This document shows, piece after piece, positions 1 to 8,844 of a stretch of 64,000 bases of DNA; within the stretch, counting starts at the first letter, position 1, and each line of letters starts with the position of its first letter. The translations under genes and the position numbers were made by a program. The DNA lies in the NCBI RefSeq assembly GCF_003185915.1, contig NZ_QHLZ01000013.1:1-64000 (forward strand). Direction: 5' to 3'. Under the pieces are notes generated by a model that was given only the letters and a program-made list of their open reading frames with translations, made no database searches and had not been told where the DNA came from. The DNA is from Arthrobacter psychrochitiniphilus (GTDB lineage Bacteria; Actinomycetota; Actinomycetes; Actinomycetales; Micrococcaceae).

Positions 1-1
1 C

Positions 2-64
2 ACCAACTACGTCGCCAGGTCACTGCTCGAATCAGGCGGATTCAGACCGAAACTACACTCTTAA
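2..64 (+). pseudogene. C-terminal end of an unidentified ORF, cut by the window edge
   Basis: Twenty open codons enter from the window edge and end at TAA 62-64. The peptide contains the run ARSLLESGGFRP. I do not recognise the family. Because it abuts a transposase remnant it may be another transposase tail, but that is inference from position only. Confidence 0.25.
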
Positions 65-97
65 TTCTGAAGAGCCGGGAAACTCAAGGCAGCCTAG

Positions 98-403
98 GAC
101 GTCAAGGAGCAAGTCAGAGTCTTGTTGCGCACCGGCTCTCTGCAAGACGCTGAGCTGGCCAAAGAACGCCTCGAAGAGTTGGTGAAGGCGTCCAAGCAGC
201 CTGAAACGACTAGGCTCTGGCGGACCATTTGCAGGTGGTGGAAAGAGATCGAGGTCCTCATCGTCACTGGTGCCACCACCGGAAAAGTCGAAGCGAACAA
301 CACCAGTATCAAGCACATCAAACGAATAGCCCGAGGCTACCGCAAACCAAACAACTACACATCGGTTATTCTCTTGAGAAGTGCCGCCCGAACGACGGCA
401 TGA
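98..403 (+). pseudogene. ISL3-family transposase, C-terminal fragment
   Basis: The reading frame after the TAG at 95-97 encodes the C-terminal catalytic part of an ISL3-family transposase. Visible blocks are WWKEIEVLIVTGATTGKVE, NNTSIKHIKRIARGYR and, at the very end, SVILLRSAART, all typical of the family's last 100 residues. The N-terminal zinc-finger and most of the DDE domain are missing, and the in-frame stop shows it cannot be expressed as a full protein. It is followed by its own terminal inverted repeat at 422-445. It belongs to a different copy from the N-terminal fragment on the opposite strand just downstream. Confidence 0.85.
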
Positions 404-421
404 CACTCACCCGGGAATCTA

Positions 422-445
422 ATTCCCCACTAACCACGAAGAGCC
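422..445. repeat. ISL3 terminal inverted repeat (3' end of first copy)
   Basis: The sequence ends ...CCACGAAGAGCC. Read on the minus strand it starts GGCTCTTCGTGGTTAGTGG, the usual style of ISL3 ends. It closes the plus-strand transposase remnant and lies directly against the codons for CPRKT of the second copy. This marks an insertion point. Confidence 0.75.
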
Positions 446-787
446 GGTTTTGCGCGGGCACAATGACTCATCACAGAACAGCCGACGTTTGGCCCAAATA
501 ACTTCCACAGGACCAGCGATGGGAATGTCCTTGACTCGTTGTTGCCGGCCAGAATGGCGGCGCGTGCTGATGACCCCGCAGCCTGGGCAGTTGGATTCAA
601 CAGTGCTTTCACTATGGATTCTGCGTTGGCCAAAACTCAGCGTCTGGGTTTCTAGGACACGGTAGTCGTCCAGATTGAAGATCGTGGTGGCAGCATCAGG
701 GTGCACCAAAGTAAGCTCGTTCAAGGCTCGTAGTCCTGTCAAAGATGAATGCGTCAGAACATCCAATACAACAGGGCTACGAGCCAC
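446..787 (-). pseudogene. ISL3-family transposase, N-terminal fragment
   Basis: This minus-strand frame carries the start of an ISL3 transposase: FNLDDYRVLETQTLSFG, then the zinc-ribbon half CPGCG and CDESLCP of the zf-ISL3 domain, with RVKDIPIAGPVEV between them. The homologous part stops at CPRKT. The eight codons after it (to 419) are read from the terminal repeat of the neighbouring copy. Everything downstream of the zinc finger, including the catalytic domain, is gone. Its own upstream terminal repeat is present at 813-836. Confidence 0.85.
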
Positions 788-812
788 GTTTATTCAAGGA
801 CACGAAACCAGA

Positions 813-836
813 TCTCACCACGAACCACGGAGAGCC
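813..836. repeat. ISL3 terminal inverted repeat (5' end of second copy)
   Basis: The sequence ends ...CCACGGAGAGCC on the plus strand. It matches the repeat at 422-445 at most positions and has the same orientation. It is the outer end of the copy whose transposase N-terminus lies at 446-787. Confidence 0.7.
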
Positions 837-845
837 AGTTAGCGG

Positions 846-3800
846 CTAATGTATTGATGCAGTTAGGTGCGGTCGCGAATCCCTATTCAGAATAGTTTCG
901 AAACTATCCACAGCATTTCTTTGATAAACATTGGGATCGAAGGTTTTGAAATCCAGATTACCGCTGATGAATTCCAGCATTCCCTCGATGAGGCCATCGG
1001 CAGAGTTATCAACAAGCAGTCCATAGCCATCTTCCAGAACACTCCGGGGGCCCACTACGTCAGTCGAAACAACAGGAATACGCAACTGAAGGGCCTCGAT
1101 AACCGCCAAGCCTTGGCCTTCGTAGTTGGAAGAGAATACAAAGCAGTCAGCTACAGCCAGCAGCGGGAATGGGTTATCGACAAGACCCACCAGTGTGACT
1201 TGGCCCTCAAGATCAAGCCTCTTGATCTGGTGTTCCAGGTCTCCACGAAGAGGGCCTTCTCCCAGAATCAGTAAGCGTGTGTTTGGTACTTTCTTATTGA
1301 TGACAGAAAAGGCATCAACCAACTTCTGATGGTCCTTCTCCGGCGAAAGGCGTCCCATTGTAATGAACGTTATTCCATCATGGTCGACCAGCGCCGTACA
1401 GGAACTATCCGCAGGTAGACTGGAAAGATATGGAACACGTTCTATTTCGATAGGGTTATTCGCATAAGAAAAAGCTTTCTCATCCAACGAGCATACCTCG
1501 CTAAGATTCAAAGAATTCTCTTCCATGACGCTCTTAGTTACAGAAATAAATTCGTCATATCTTGAATAGAGACTAAAAACACATTCCAGATCAGGGAACC
1601 TTGTTATCCATTCGGCTCTCATATCATTGTGAAGATAGATGAGTCGCTTCTTCACGCGTGTGGATTGAGTTGAAAAAATTCCTGCCCAGAAACGGGAGTA
1701 GCCTTCAAAGTCAATAATGGCGTCAAATTCGGCATCGCCGAATATCCTAAGAAATTCTCGATCAAATATTTCCTGATGAAGATCAGACAGAGCGAGCGAA
1801 TCGAATTTCATTCTTGAATTGAATTTCCCAAGACCCCAATTTTCTTCGGATGAGAGAAGTTGCACCCCAACTCGACCGAGTACCTGTATATTTTCAGGTA
1901 GCTGCGAAAATTTATTCAGACGTTCGGGATCGCCATATACAGTGTTAGGTTCAATCACAATAGTGACGTTGTATTTATCAGGATCTAGAGATGCGATAAG
2001 GTTTCCAAATGCTGTGGTAATACCATTCGGCATAAAGGAGCCTTGATAGAATAGCAGCTTCTTCCGATTATCTACACGGGTTGGAATTAGATGGGTGTCG
2101 TCATCCTCGAAGAAGAATGCGATCGCTCGTTCCGTGGCATTACCATCTTCCATGGGTGTGTAGATTGACTGAGAGTACCTATAGTTTTCGGTTGGAACTG
2201 ATTTGCCCAGTGCCGAATCGATGGCCAGACAAACATCCTTAAGTGATTTGCAAATTGGACCAGGCATATCCTCAATTTCTAAACAAAAACCACGGCTGTC
2301 CCTATACTCATCCAAATCATAAGCATAGAAGATCATCTCTTTCCCCGTGGCCATATAGTCAAAAAATACGCTTGAGTAATCGGTGATCAAAACGTCCACT
2401 ACAGACAGAATATCGTTAGTATCGATTTCACCTGACGGGATTATCGCGTCGATGTTCGAGGATGAAATGAATTCTTCAGCGAAATGATGTGCCCTAAAAA
2501 CCAGATGGTATCTATCAGAGACTAGACCTTGGATATCCTGAAGAAGCTGGCCGTCATCAAATTCACGATCTTTTACGGCCAAACCGCCACGCCAAGTGGG
2601 CGCGTAGAATATGACCGGCTTATTCGTATCGGGCGCAATGCCAAGTGACTTCAGCATCTTGGTACGTTTTTCGGGAGTGGTATCCATTGTTTTATCAATT
2701 CGTGGATATCCGGTGAGACCAATTTTTCCCTTGAAATGACCTTTAACATCATGGGCCTCAATGAGGACTTCAGCGGTGTGGTCGTTTGGGACGATTAGGT
2801 GAGTTGTGTGTAGGAAGTTTCTGGCGACATTCTTGTGCTCAAATGCTCCAGACTTGACATGTTTTCCCATAGCTTTAAGTGGCGTGCCGTGCCAAGTGTT
2901 CAGATATCTCTGTCCATCTTTCCTTATGAAATAGGGAGGGAAAGTGGAGTTATTAACAAGGTATCTGCACGTAGCCAAATACCGAAGATAAGACTCGGAA
3001 TCTTTTTGCACAATAATTACTCGTGAATCTTGAATTATATTCCGAGGGGTCTTATGTCGATCATTGACGACACACACGAATGTGTAGTCGGTGTAACTTT
3101 CGTCATTCAAAAGTGATTCGAGGATGGATAATGGATTACAGGTTAGAGATGCGCCATGATTACTTTCGAATAAGACATACTTATCTTTGAGGCTTAGATT
3201 TTTATAAAAATGAAGATAAGAAAGTCTATTTCCTTGCGGTGAAGTGAGATGATTCTTCTTCCCGACTTGCTGTGCAAGTTCAATGTCCAATAATTTCGAC
3301 TCGTAAGATATGAAGCTGGCTTCTTCAAATTTTTGTTCGTCGTAAAGAATATTGGCAAGTTTTTGAACTGCTGTGAAAGAGACCTTGGGCTGGCGGTCAA
3401 TAGATTTCCAGTATGATGCCTTTGCAGCGTCCAATTGTTGCGCTTCGCTTTGCAGATCTCCTAGTCGCGCGTATATCTCTCTACTGTTAGAGCGGCGCGA
3501 GAGTTCAGCTAATGCATCGATTTGTTTTAGTTGGTAGGTATGTAAATCCAACGTTGATGTTGTGTCTGGTGCGCTGTCGTCATGGATTATTTCATTAATA
3601 TCTGAGTCGTCGAGTTGGACTTCCAATTCGCGATTTAGGAAAAGGCGGCTAGAGTATTCATAATTGCCTCCACGGAAACTGACGTATGCAAGTCTCGTGT
3701 GCCAGTCTTTTCGGTTGCTGCCGTCGAGGGCAATTGCATACTTGTAAGCATCTGCTGCATCCGACCATTTCTTCTGGCGTTCAAGCATGGTTGCATACTT

Positions 3801-4745
3801 GTAGTGAATGCGTGGTGTATTTTCAGAAAGAGATGCAGAAAGTTGATATGACGTCGCTGCGTCATCCCATTTCATTATTTTCTCATAAGAGAGTCCCAAG
3901 CGGTAATGCAGGTCAGAATTCTGTGGATTATTCTGAGTTGCTTGTTTGTATACACTGACGGCCTCTGGCCAGTTCGCTTTCTTTTGATGAAAAGCGCCGA
4001 TTCCAACGGTACTGCTGTTGAGTTCTCTGTCTAGAAGTATAGCCTGGTTGTAGGCTTCCTCAGATTTTTTGCTATTGCCTGCCCTTTCATAAGCGAGGCC
4101 TTCAGCATAGTGCGACATGGGTCGATTGGCTTTAACTATATTTGCCTGAGCGAAAGCTTCAGCGGCCCCTGAGAAATCATTCATGAGCATGCTTGATTCG
4201 CCGAGTCGATCAAGCCATTGAATGTTTGTTTTATTTGCGCTCAGATTTTCTCGCAAGGTGTTGAGTTCTTGCCATCGACGCCCGTGTTGTCGGGCGACTT
4301 TTGAAGTGAGTTCGCTATAGCGAGCATTTTCCGGATTTTGCTGAAGGGCTATTTGGAATGACGTCAATGCCGCTTCGTGTTTGCCTAGGTAGTTTTGCAC
4401 TAGTCCTCGGCGGTAATACCATTGATCCTTCGTGGAATCTAAAAGGATAGCTTGCTCGTATGAGACTAGTGCTTGATCCCAGAGTTTTTGGCGTTCAAGG
4501 ATGAATCCCAGGCGATAGTGCCAAGTTGAAATATCTGGTGATAAGAATACTGCTCTGGAAATGTTCTGGATAGCGTCTTGATCTTTGCCTTGCATAAACT
4601 GGCTGTGACCAAGATGAAATAAAAGCTTTGCATTTTTCTGGTGTGAGAAGTCAGAGGCCTTGGAGTAGATTGCTTCTGCACGATGCCATTGCTTCTTTTG
4701 TTCAAGCTTCTTGGCGGCGAGAAATGCCGCTTGCCAACCGATCAT
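846..4745 (-). CDS. TPR / CDP-glycerol glycerophosphotransferase-like / GT4 glycosyltransferase fusion
   Basis: A 1299-aa protein with three parts. Residues 1-480 are tetratricopeptide repeats (repeated YRLGFxxExxxxWDxAxxSY units). Residues about 510-870 resemble the TagF/TarF CDP-glycerol:poly(glycerophosphate) transferase family, with LNTWHGTPLKAMGK near 615 and ITDYSSVFFDYM near 790. Residues about 920-1290 form a GT4 glycosyltransferase with GRLSPEKDHQKL near 1130 and EGQGLAVIEAL near 1220. By family, such enzymes build phosphodiester-linked wall or capsule polymers; the substrates here are unknown. There is no signal peptide or membrane segment, so a cytoplasmic, possibly membrane-associated role is inferred. 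It is the last gene of the minus-strand surface-polymer cluster. Its sequence is clearly more A+T-rich than the 25-60 kb genes, which suggests horizontal acquisition. Confidence 0.9.
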   Translation of the reverse strand: MIGWQAAFLAAKKLEQKKQWHRAEAIYSKASDFSHQKNAKLLFHLGHSQFMQGKDQDAIQNISRAVFLSPDISTWHYRLGFILERQKLWDQALVSYEQAILLDSTKDQWYYRRGLVQNYLGKHEAALTSFQIALQQNPENARYSELTSKVARQHGRRWQELNTLRENLSANKTNIQWLDRLGESSMLMNDFSGAAEAFAQANIVKANRPMSHYAEGLAYERAGNSKKSEEAYNQAILLDRELNSSTVGIGAFHQKKANWPEAVSVYKQATQNNPQNSDLHYRLGLSYEKIMKWDDAATSYQLSASLSENTPRIHYKYATMLERQKKWSDAADAYKYAIALDGSNRKDWHTRLAYVSFRGGNYEYSSRLFLNRELEVQLDDSDINEIIHDDSAPDTTSTLDLHTYQLKQIDALAELSRRSNSREIYARLGDLQSEAQQLDAAKASYWKSIDRQPKVSFTAVQKLANILYDEQKFEEASFISYESKLLDIELAQQVGKKNHLTSPQGNRLSYLHFYKNLSLKDKYVLFESNHGASLTCNPLSILESLLNDESYTDYTFVCVVNDRHKTPRNIIQDSRVIIVQKDSESYLRYLATCRYLVNNSTFPPYFIRKDGQRYLNTWHGTPLKAMGKHVKSGAFEHKNVARNFLHTTHLIVPNDHTAEVLIEAHDVKGHFKGKIGLTGYPRIDKTMDTTPEKRTKMLKSLGIAPDTNKPVIFYAPTWRGGLAVKDREFDDGQLLQDIQGLVSDRYHLVFRAHHFAEEFISSSNIDAIIPSGEIDTNDILSVVDVLITDYSSVFFDYMATGKEMIFYAYDLDEYRDSRGFCLEIEDMPGPICKSLKDVCLAIDSALGKSVPTENYRYSQSIYTPMEDGNATERAIAFFFEDDDTHLIPTRVDNRKKLLFYQGSFMPNGITTAFGNLIASLDPDKYNVTIVIEPNTVYGDPERLNKFSQLPENIQVLGRVGVQLLSSEENWGLGKFNSRMKFDSLALSDLHQEIFDREFLRIFGDAEFDAIIDFEGYSRFWAGIFSTQSTRVKKRLIYLHNDMRAEWITRFPDLECVFSLYSRYDEFISVTKSVMEENSLNLSEVCSLDEKAFSYANNPIEIERVPYLSSLPADSSCTALVDHDGITFITMGRLSPEKDHQKLVDAFSVINKKVPNTRLLILGEGPLRGDLEHQIKRLDLEGQVTLVGLVDNPFPLLAVADCFVFSSNYEGQGLAVIEALQLRIPVVSTDVVGPRSVLEDGYGLLVDNSADGLIEGMLEFISGNLDFKTFDPNVYQRNAVDSFETILNRDSRPHLTASIH

Positions 4746-4846
4746 TTTTTGTCCTAGTGTATTTCTTGATCAAGCGACCAGTGATTTCGAGATTTGACGA
4801 TACGTAATTTGCGTGGCGTCGGATGGTATTCATTGATGCTATAGCA

Positions 4847-4877
4847 GGGGGATAGCTCCCTCGCGGAACTATCCCCC
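4847..4877 (-). terminator. Hairpin between the nucleotidyltransferase and TPR-fusion genes
   Basis: GGGGGATAGCTCC pairs with GGAACTATCCCCC with one mismatch and a 5-base loop. There is no clear U-run after it on the minus strand. It may therefore be an attenuator or processing hairpin rather than a classical terminator. Confidence 0.45.
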
Positions 4878-4893
4878 CTACTACGAATCTTGA

Positions 4894-5592
4894 TTAGATG
4901 CTGGCGTTAGCGCGAATCAAGTCATCCGGGAAATCTACTTCTACAGCGTAAAATTCGCTGATATCTACTGGGAGCCATTGGACTTTGTCTTCTTGAATGG
5001 TGAGCTCAATGCCACCCTCGAAGTAGTCCTGTTCCTCAACTTGCTCCAAGCGTTTGATCAGCGCTTTCTTGTCCTTCTTGGAGACGTAGTTGATGCCTAC
5101 TGCTTCACCGAGGGCTGCATCCTGTGGTATACGCTTAGAGAGAAGGTCGATGAATCCGTCTGCGTCAACGGTGTACTTAACTTCCTCATCTGAGACTGAG
5201 GATTTGTCTACGGTGATGAATGACTTTCCAGCCTTCATAAAGGGGCGGAGCATCGGGAGGATCTCTGGTGCGAAGACAACATCCCCGTTCATCCAAAGGA
5301 CGCCACCCTTGGGAGAGTTCTTCAGCGCTTTGAGCAGGCTCTTGGAGGTGTTGGTCTGGTCGAAGTTCTCGTTGTAGACGAATGAAACGTCAGGAACGTG
5401 CTCCATGACCTGTTCCATTTTGTAGCCAACAACAATTGCCAAACGGAGTTTTTTGCCGAAAGACGTTTTCAGGTTGTGGAGCTGCTGGTGCATGATGGTG
5501 CGCCCATCACTGAGCTCAGTCAGTGGCTTTGGGTGCGGACGAGCCAGTCGAGTGCCCATGCCGGCGGCCAAAATTACAGCTTGAATAGTCAT
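4894..5592 (-). CDS. LicC-like sugar/choline phosphate nucleotidyltransferase
   Basis: A 232-aa NTP-transferase-fold protein. It has the nucleotide-binding signature ILAAGMGTRLARPHPKPL at residues 7-24, a WMNGDVVF block around residue 100 (metal-binding Asp) and EAVGINYVS further on. Length and layout match LicC-type CTP:phosphocholine cytidylyltransferases (about 230 aa), a family that also includes other nucleotidyltransferases. It lies directly upstream of a CDP-glycerol-transferase-like gene, so it may supply a CDP-activated phospho-substituent to that enzyme. This pairing is inference, and sugar-1-phosphate activation is an alternative. No glycerol-3-phosphate cytidylyltransferase (TagD) is in the window. 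The ATG start is at 5592. Confidence 0.75.
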   Translation of the reverse strand: MTIQAVILAAGMGTRLARPHPKPLTELSDGRTIMHQQLHNLKTSFGKKLRLAIVVGYKMEQVMEHVPDVSFVYNENFDQTNTSKSLLKALKNSPKGGVLWMNGDVVFAPEILPMLRPFMKAGKSFITVDKSSVSDEEVKYTVDADGFIDLLSKRIPQDAALGEAVGINYVSKKDKKALIKRLEQVEEQDYFEGGIELTIQEDKVQWLPVDISEFYAVEVDFPDDLIRANASI

Positions 5593-5793
5593 TACGTGAC
5601 GGATCTTCCCCTAAATAAGTGAGTGAACAAGGGGAATCCATGGTCAACTTCTACATGGAATGGGCAAACAAGAGCTAGTGCCGAGTAGGTGTGCTTGGAA
5701 TCCCCCAAAGTGGATTTTATCTTATCGATGGTGAAAGTCCGAAAATTTCTTGCCATGTTCACGAAGTTGTGACTCGACACACATTTGGATGTG
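5593..5793. other. Intergenic stretch upstream of the nucleotidyltransferase
   Basis: 200 bases without a credible gene. It presumably carries the promoter of the 5592-846 gene pair, but I see no convincing motif. Confidence 0.4.
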
Positions 5794-6936
5794 CTAGGCA
5801 TTAAACTCCAGTTCACGGCTACCCAGTCCCAACAAGTGTTCAATCGCTGCAATGGTTCGTGAAGCGGCTTTGCCGTCACCATAGGGGTTCACAGCTAGTG
5901 CCATGGCCTTGAAATGTTCTGAGTCCTGCATGAGGTGCGTTACTTCCGATACGATAGTTTGCTCGTTTCCGCCAATGAGTTTGACGGTTCCGGCCACTAC
6001 GGCCTCCGGACGTTCGGTGTTGTCTCGCATGACGAGTACGGGCTTTCCCAAACTGGGTGCTTCTTCCTGGACGCCACCGGAATCGGTCAAAACAATGTGG
6101 GCCATGGACATCATGCGTGTGAACTCGCCGTAGGCCAAGGGCTCGGTAACCAGCACATTGATCTTCCCGTCAATAGACGGCAGGACAGCTTCGCGTACGA
6201 TCGGGTTCTTGTGCGCCGGGAGAACAATCATCATCTCGGGGTAAGCGTCCGCGATCCGCGCCAGCGCACGTCCCACACCTCGCATGGTGTCGCCTTGGTT
6301 TTCACGCCGGTGGGTTGTTACCAACAGAATCTGCTGACCCGTTGCAGCAAGATGCTCCAGAGCTGGATCGGTAAAGGGAATTTGCTTGTTCACTGTCGTC
6401 AAGAGGGCATCGATGACTGTGTTTCCCGTGACCACAATGTCGGCTTCATTCACGCCTTCTTTGAGGAGGTTCTGCTTACTTGTGCTGGTAGGTGCCAAGT
6501 GCAGACTTGCTAGCTGGGTGGTGATCTTCCTATTCGCTTCCTCGGGGAAAGGCGAAAAGAGGTTGTGACTGCGCAGCCCGGCTTCAGCGTGCACCACAGG
6601 GATTCCTGCATAGAAAGCCGCGATGGCAGCGGCTGTTGAAGTTGTTGTGTCGCCTTGGACCACTACTACGTCCGGCTTAGCTTGCGCAAAGAGCTTGTCC
6701 AGCCCGGTGATCGTGCGCGTGAGAATATCTGAAAGTGACTGGCCCGGTTGCAGGATATCCAAGTCATGGTCCGGGGTGATCTCAAAGAGTTCGTTGACCT
6801 GATCCAACATCTCGCGGTGTTGTCCTGTAACTGTCACCACACAATCGAGTTTTGCTGATGCTTTGAGTGCAGCAACAATAGGCGCCATCTTGATGGCTTC
6901 AGGACGGGTCCCGTAGATGGGCATGACAATAGGCAA
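5794..6936 (-). CDS. wecB: UDP-N-acetylglucosamine 2-epimerase, copy 1
   Basis: A 380-aa non-hydrolysing UDP-GlcNAc 2-epimerase, interconverting UDP-GlcNAc and UDP-ManNAc for surface polymers. The family signatures are all present: GTRPEAIKMAP (catalytic Lys16), VVQGDTTTS, HAEAGLRS, PFPEEANR, TTHRRENQG and DSGGVQEEAPSLGKPVLVMR. The start is taken as TTG 6936 behind GGGGG because copies 2 and 3 share the same MxVVMPIYG beginning; ATG 6924 is the alternative. It follows a DUF218 gene by 37 bp, the same arrangement as copy 3. It is one of three full-length, obviously related copies in this window, all keeping the catalytic residues. Confidence 0.95.
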   Translation of the reverse strand: MPIVMPIYGTRPEAIKMAPIVAALKASAKLDCVVTVTGQHREMLDQVNELFEITPDHDLDILQPGQSLSDILTRTITGLDKLFAQAKPDVVVVQGDTTTSTAAAIAAFYAGIPVVHAEAGLRSHNLFSPFPEEANRKITTQLASLHLAPTSTSKQNLLKEGVNEADIVVTGNTVIDALLTTVNKQIPFTDPALEHLAATGQQILLVTTHRRENQGDTMRGVGRALARIADAYPEMMIVLPAHKNPIVREAVLPSIDGKINVLVTEPLAYGEFTRMMSMAHIVLTDSGGVQEEAPSLGKPVLVMRDNTERPEAVVAGTVKLIGGNEQTIVSEVTHLMQDSEHFKAMALAVNPYGDGKAASRTIAAIEHLLGLGSRELEFNA

Positions 6937-6973
6937 ATTTCCCCCAAAGAAGTGAATTGGATATCTGGCAAGC

Positions 6974-7561
6974 TTACCGGATAGGGGAATTGCACTCGGG
7001 ACTGAGGAATACGGTCAGTAATCCACCAGTCTCAATGACGAACCGCCGGAGCCATTGCTTGGGGGAAAGATCAGGATCGGTTGCAACCATCTGGATTTTG
7101 GAGGGAGTGCACTGATTCAGGAGCCGTTCGGATCTGGCTATGTGGTATTTGGAGGTCACCACCGCAAGCGACTTCCACCCTCGTTCGGTGGCCAACAACC
7201 CGATAGCGTCCGCTTCGCCACGGGTGTTCATGGGATCTGGGGTGAAGCAGATGACATCTGGATAGATGGCCTTGTTGCTGTGAGTATCGCAGTAGTCATC
7301 GGCGCTGGCATTGCCTGGGGTTCCGGTATTTGAAAGCACCAAGTAGGGCGCATCCAGTTCGTCTCGGAGCAATAAGGCTTCGAGTAATCGTTCCTTGCTT
7401 GCACCACCAAGCATCACTACGGCCTCGGCTTTTTGTGGTGTTGGGGTGTGTACGTTGTAAAACAATTGAGTTGCCACGAGCAGCCAAAGTACTACAACAG
7501 CCAGCACAGCCACGGTCACGTGCTTGAGGTGGCGGCGAAATGGGGTTGCGGTGGGAGGCAT
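6974..7561 (-). CDS. DUF218 (YdcF/SanA-like) membrane protein, copy 1
   Basis: A 195-aa protein with one N-terminal membrane segment (residues about 15-36, VAVLAVVVLWLLVATQLF). It is followed by a DUF218 domain: AVVMLGGASKERL, LVLSNTGTPG, NTRGEADAIGLL and VVTSKYHIARSERL. DUF218 proteins (SanA, ElyC, YdcF) act at the cell envelope in Gram-negatives, but their reaction is not settled. The position upstream of wecB, repeated at 22318-22896, suggests a role in making or exporting the same ManNAc-containing polymer. The domain is predicted to face outward. The gene sits 49 bp downstream of the PP-loop gene and is probably co-transcribed with it. Confidence 0.85.
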   Translation of the reverse strand: MPPTATPFRRHLKHVTVAVLAVVVLWLLVATQLFYNVHTPTPQKAEAVVMLGGASKERLLEALLLRDELDAPYLVLSNTGTPGNASADDYCDTHSNKAIYPDVICFTPDPMNTRGEADAIGLLATERGWKSLAVVTSKYHIARSERLLNQCTPSKIQMVATDPDLSPKQWLRRFVIETGGLLTVFLSPECNSPIR

Positions 7562-7609
7562 CGGCTAATTCTAACTGGCCATTGTTCTGGGACGCTCCGC
7601 TCACAAACG

Positions 7610-8791
7610 TTAGGAGGCGACGACGGGGTAGTACTTGGCCAGAGCTTCACGGACTCTGGAAAAATCATTCCAGTCCCGCTCCACGTAGAACGGAATCTTG
7701 GCCCCTGCCAGCTTCCCTGCCAGCCCGCCCATCAGCGGTGCCGGAAAATTCTCGTACAAGGTGCTGTTGGCCCGCTCGTAAAAAGTAAGATCCAGCTGGG
7801 ATCCTAGATTCAGGATCTCGGGTGGAATATCCCTGACCAAATCGTTGGCGATGTCGTGACCGGCGTATTTGGCGACATATATGGTCAGGAAATCCAATGC
7901 GAAGTTTTCACCGAAGGCAAAGTGGGGACGCGCAGGCTTCTGAACTGTAGGAATGTGAAGGTCGGTGCCCAGCCGGTCCTCGATGATGTTCGCAAGGACC
8001 TGCTTTCGATACAGCTTTTCCTCGCCCGGGCTGGCCAACGACAACAGCGAGTTGCCAATGTGCTCGCGTTGGTACCGGGCCAAAACCAACAGCGTGCCGA
8101 TCTCGGTTAGTCCGAGGACATAGGGCGCATTCTGGAACCCAGCAGATTTGAATGGCAGGAAAGTACCTCCGGCCGCAGCCACGGGGTTGCTACGCAAATT
8201 ATCTGCCCCGGCCTCCAGAATGCTGCCAAAAGTGTGGAATTCACGGCGTTGGTGTGAGCTGGCGAGAATGGCTCCGGCGCCCATGAATGACCAAGAGTTT
8301 TTCTTCAGGGGCGTATCTAAGAGGTTTGTGGAGACAATCGTGGTATCGAAATTCTCAAAGAAGGTGCGTTCCCGGCCGAAGCGGCCGCCGAAGTCCATGG
8401 ACACCAACTCTGTGCCGTCCGGCATTAGGGACAGCGCCGCAAGAGAATCAAAACCGCCGCTAAAACTCAGCACGTGCCCTTCGCGGCGGACATCAACGGA
8501 ATGGCCGGAACTATTTGTGGTGACAGACGCAGAGGTGAAGACCTCTACCTCCTTCACAGTCCTCTCAGCTGGCGACAAATCCATGTAGATGTTCCGATAC
8601 GTCTGTCCGCAGAGGGTTGACAGGGCCACGGCCAACATATTGTCATCCAAGTGGACAGGCTTGTTGAACTCAAACCACAAGGCGTGGCTATCTGTGGCTC
8701 CGTCGGCTGAAATTATCAGGCAATCGAGATCGATGCGCATCCCTCCAGCCATGCGAATGTTGCTGAATGAGATTGAGTTCGGAACGTTCAA
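7610..8791 (-). CDS. PP-loop ATP-pyrophosphatase-like protein of unknown function
   Basis: A 393-aa protein with FSGGFDSLAAL at residues 110-120. This is the SGGxDS P-loop of N-type ATP pyrophosphatases (QueC, NadE, GuaA, asparagine-synthetase class). Residues 1-105 form a separate N-terminal region and the C-terminal 270 residues show no motif I can name. The family activates a carboxyl or carbonyl group by adenylation before amide or thioamide formation, but the substrate here is unknown. It lies between wecB copy 2 and the DUF218 gene with short gaps (53 and 48 bp), so modification of a sugar intermediate is a reasonable guess and no more. No signal peptide is visible. Confidence 0.75.
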   Translation of the reverse strand: MNVPNSISFSNIRMAGGMRIDLDCLIISADGATDSHALWFEFNKPVHLDDNMLAVALSTLCGQTYRNIYMDLSPAERTVKEVEVFTSASVTTNSSGHSVDVRREGHVLSFSGGFDSLAALSLMPDGTELVSMDFGGRFGRERTFFENFDTTIVSTNLLDTPLKKNSWSFMGAGAILASSHQRREFHTFGSILEAGADNLRSNPVAAAGGTFLPFKSAGFQNAPYVLGLTEIGTLLVLARYQREHIGNSLLSLASPGEEKLYRKQVLANIIEDRLGTDLHIPTVQKPARPHFAFGENFALDFLTIYVAKYAGHDIANDLVRDIPPEILNLGSQLDLTFYERANSTLYENFPAPLMGGLAGKLAGAKIPFYVERDWNDFSRVREALAKYYPVVAS

Positions 8792-8844
8792 GAGAGTGCC
8801 TTCTGATTGGGGAATTCGATGATTTTGAGTGGGAAGAAATATCC

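Noticed and set aside
53..406. 117-aa minus-strand frame over the ISL3 C-terminal fragment
   Set aside because: It is antisense to a recognisable transposase remnant and resembles nothing.
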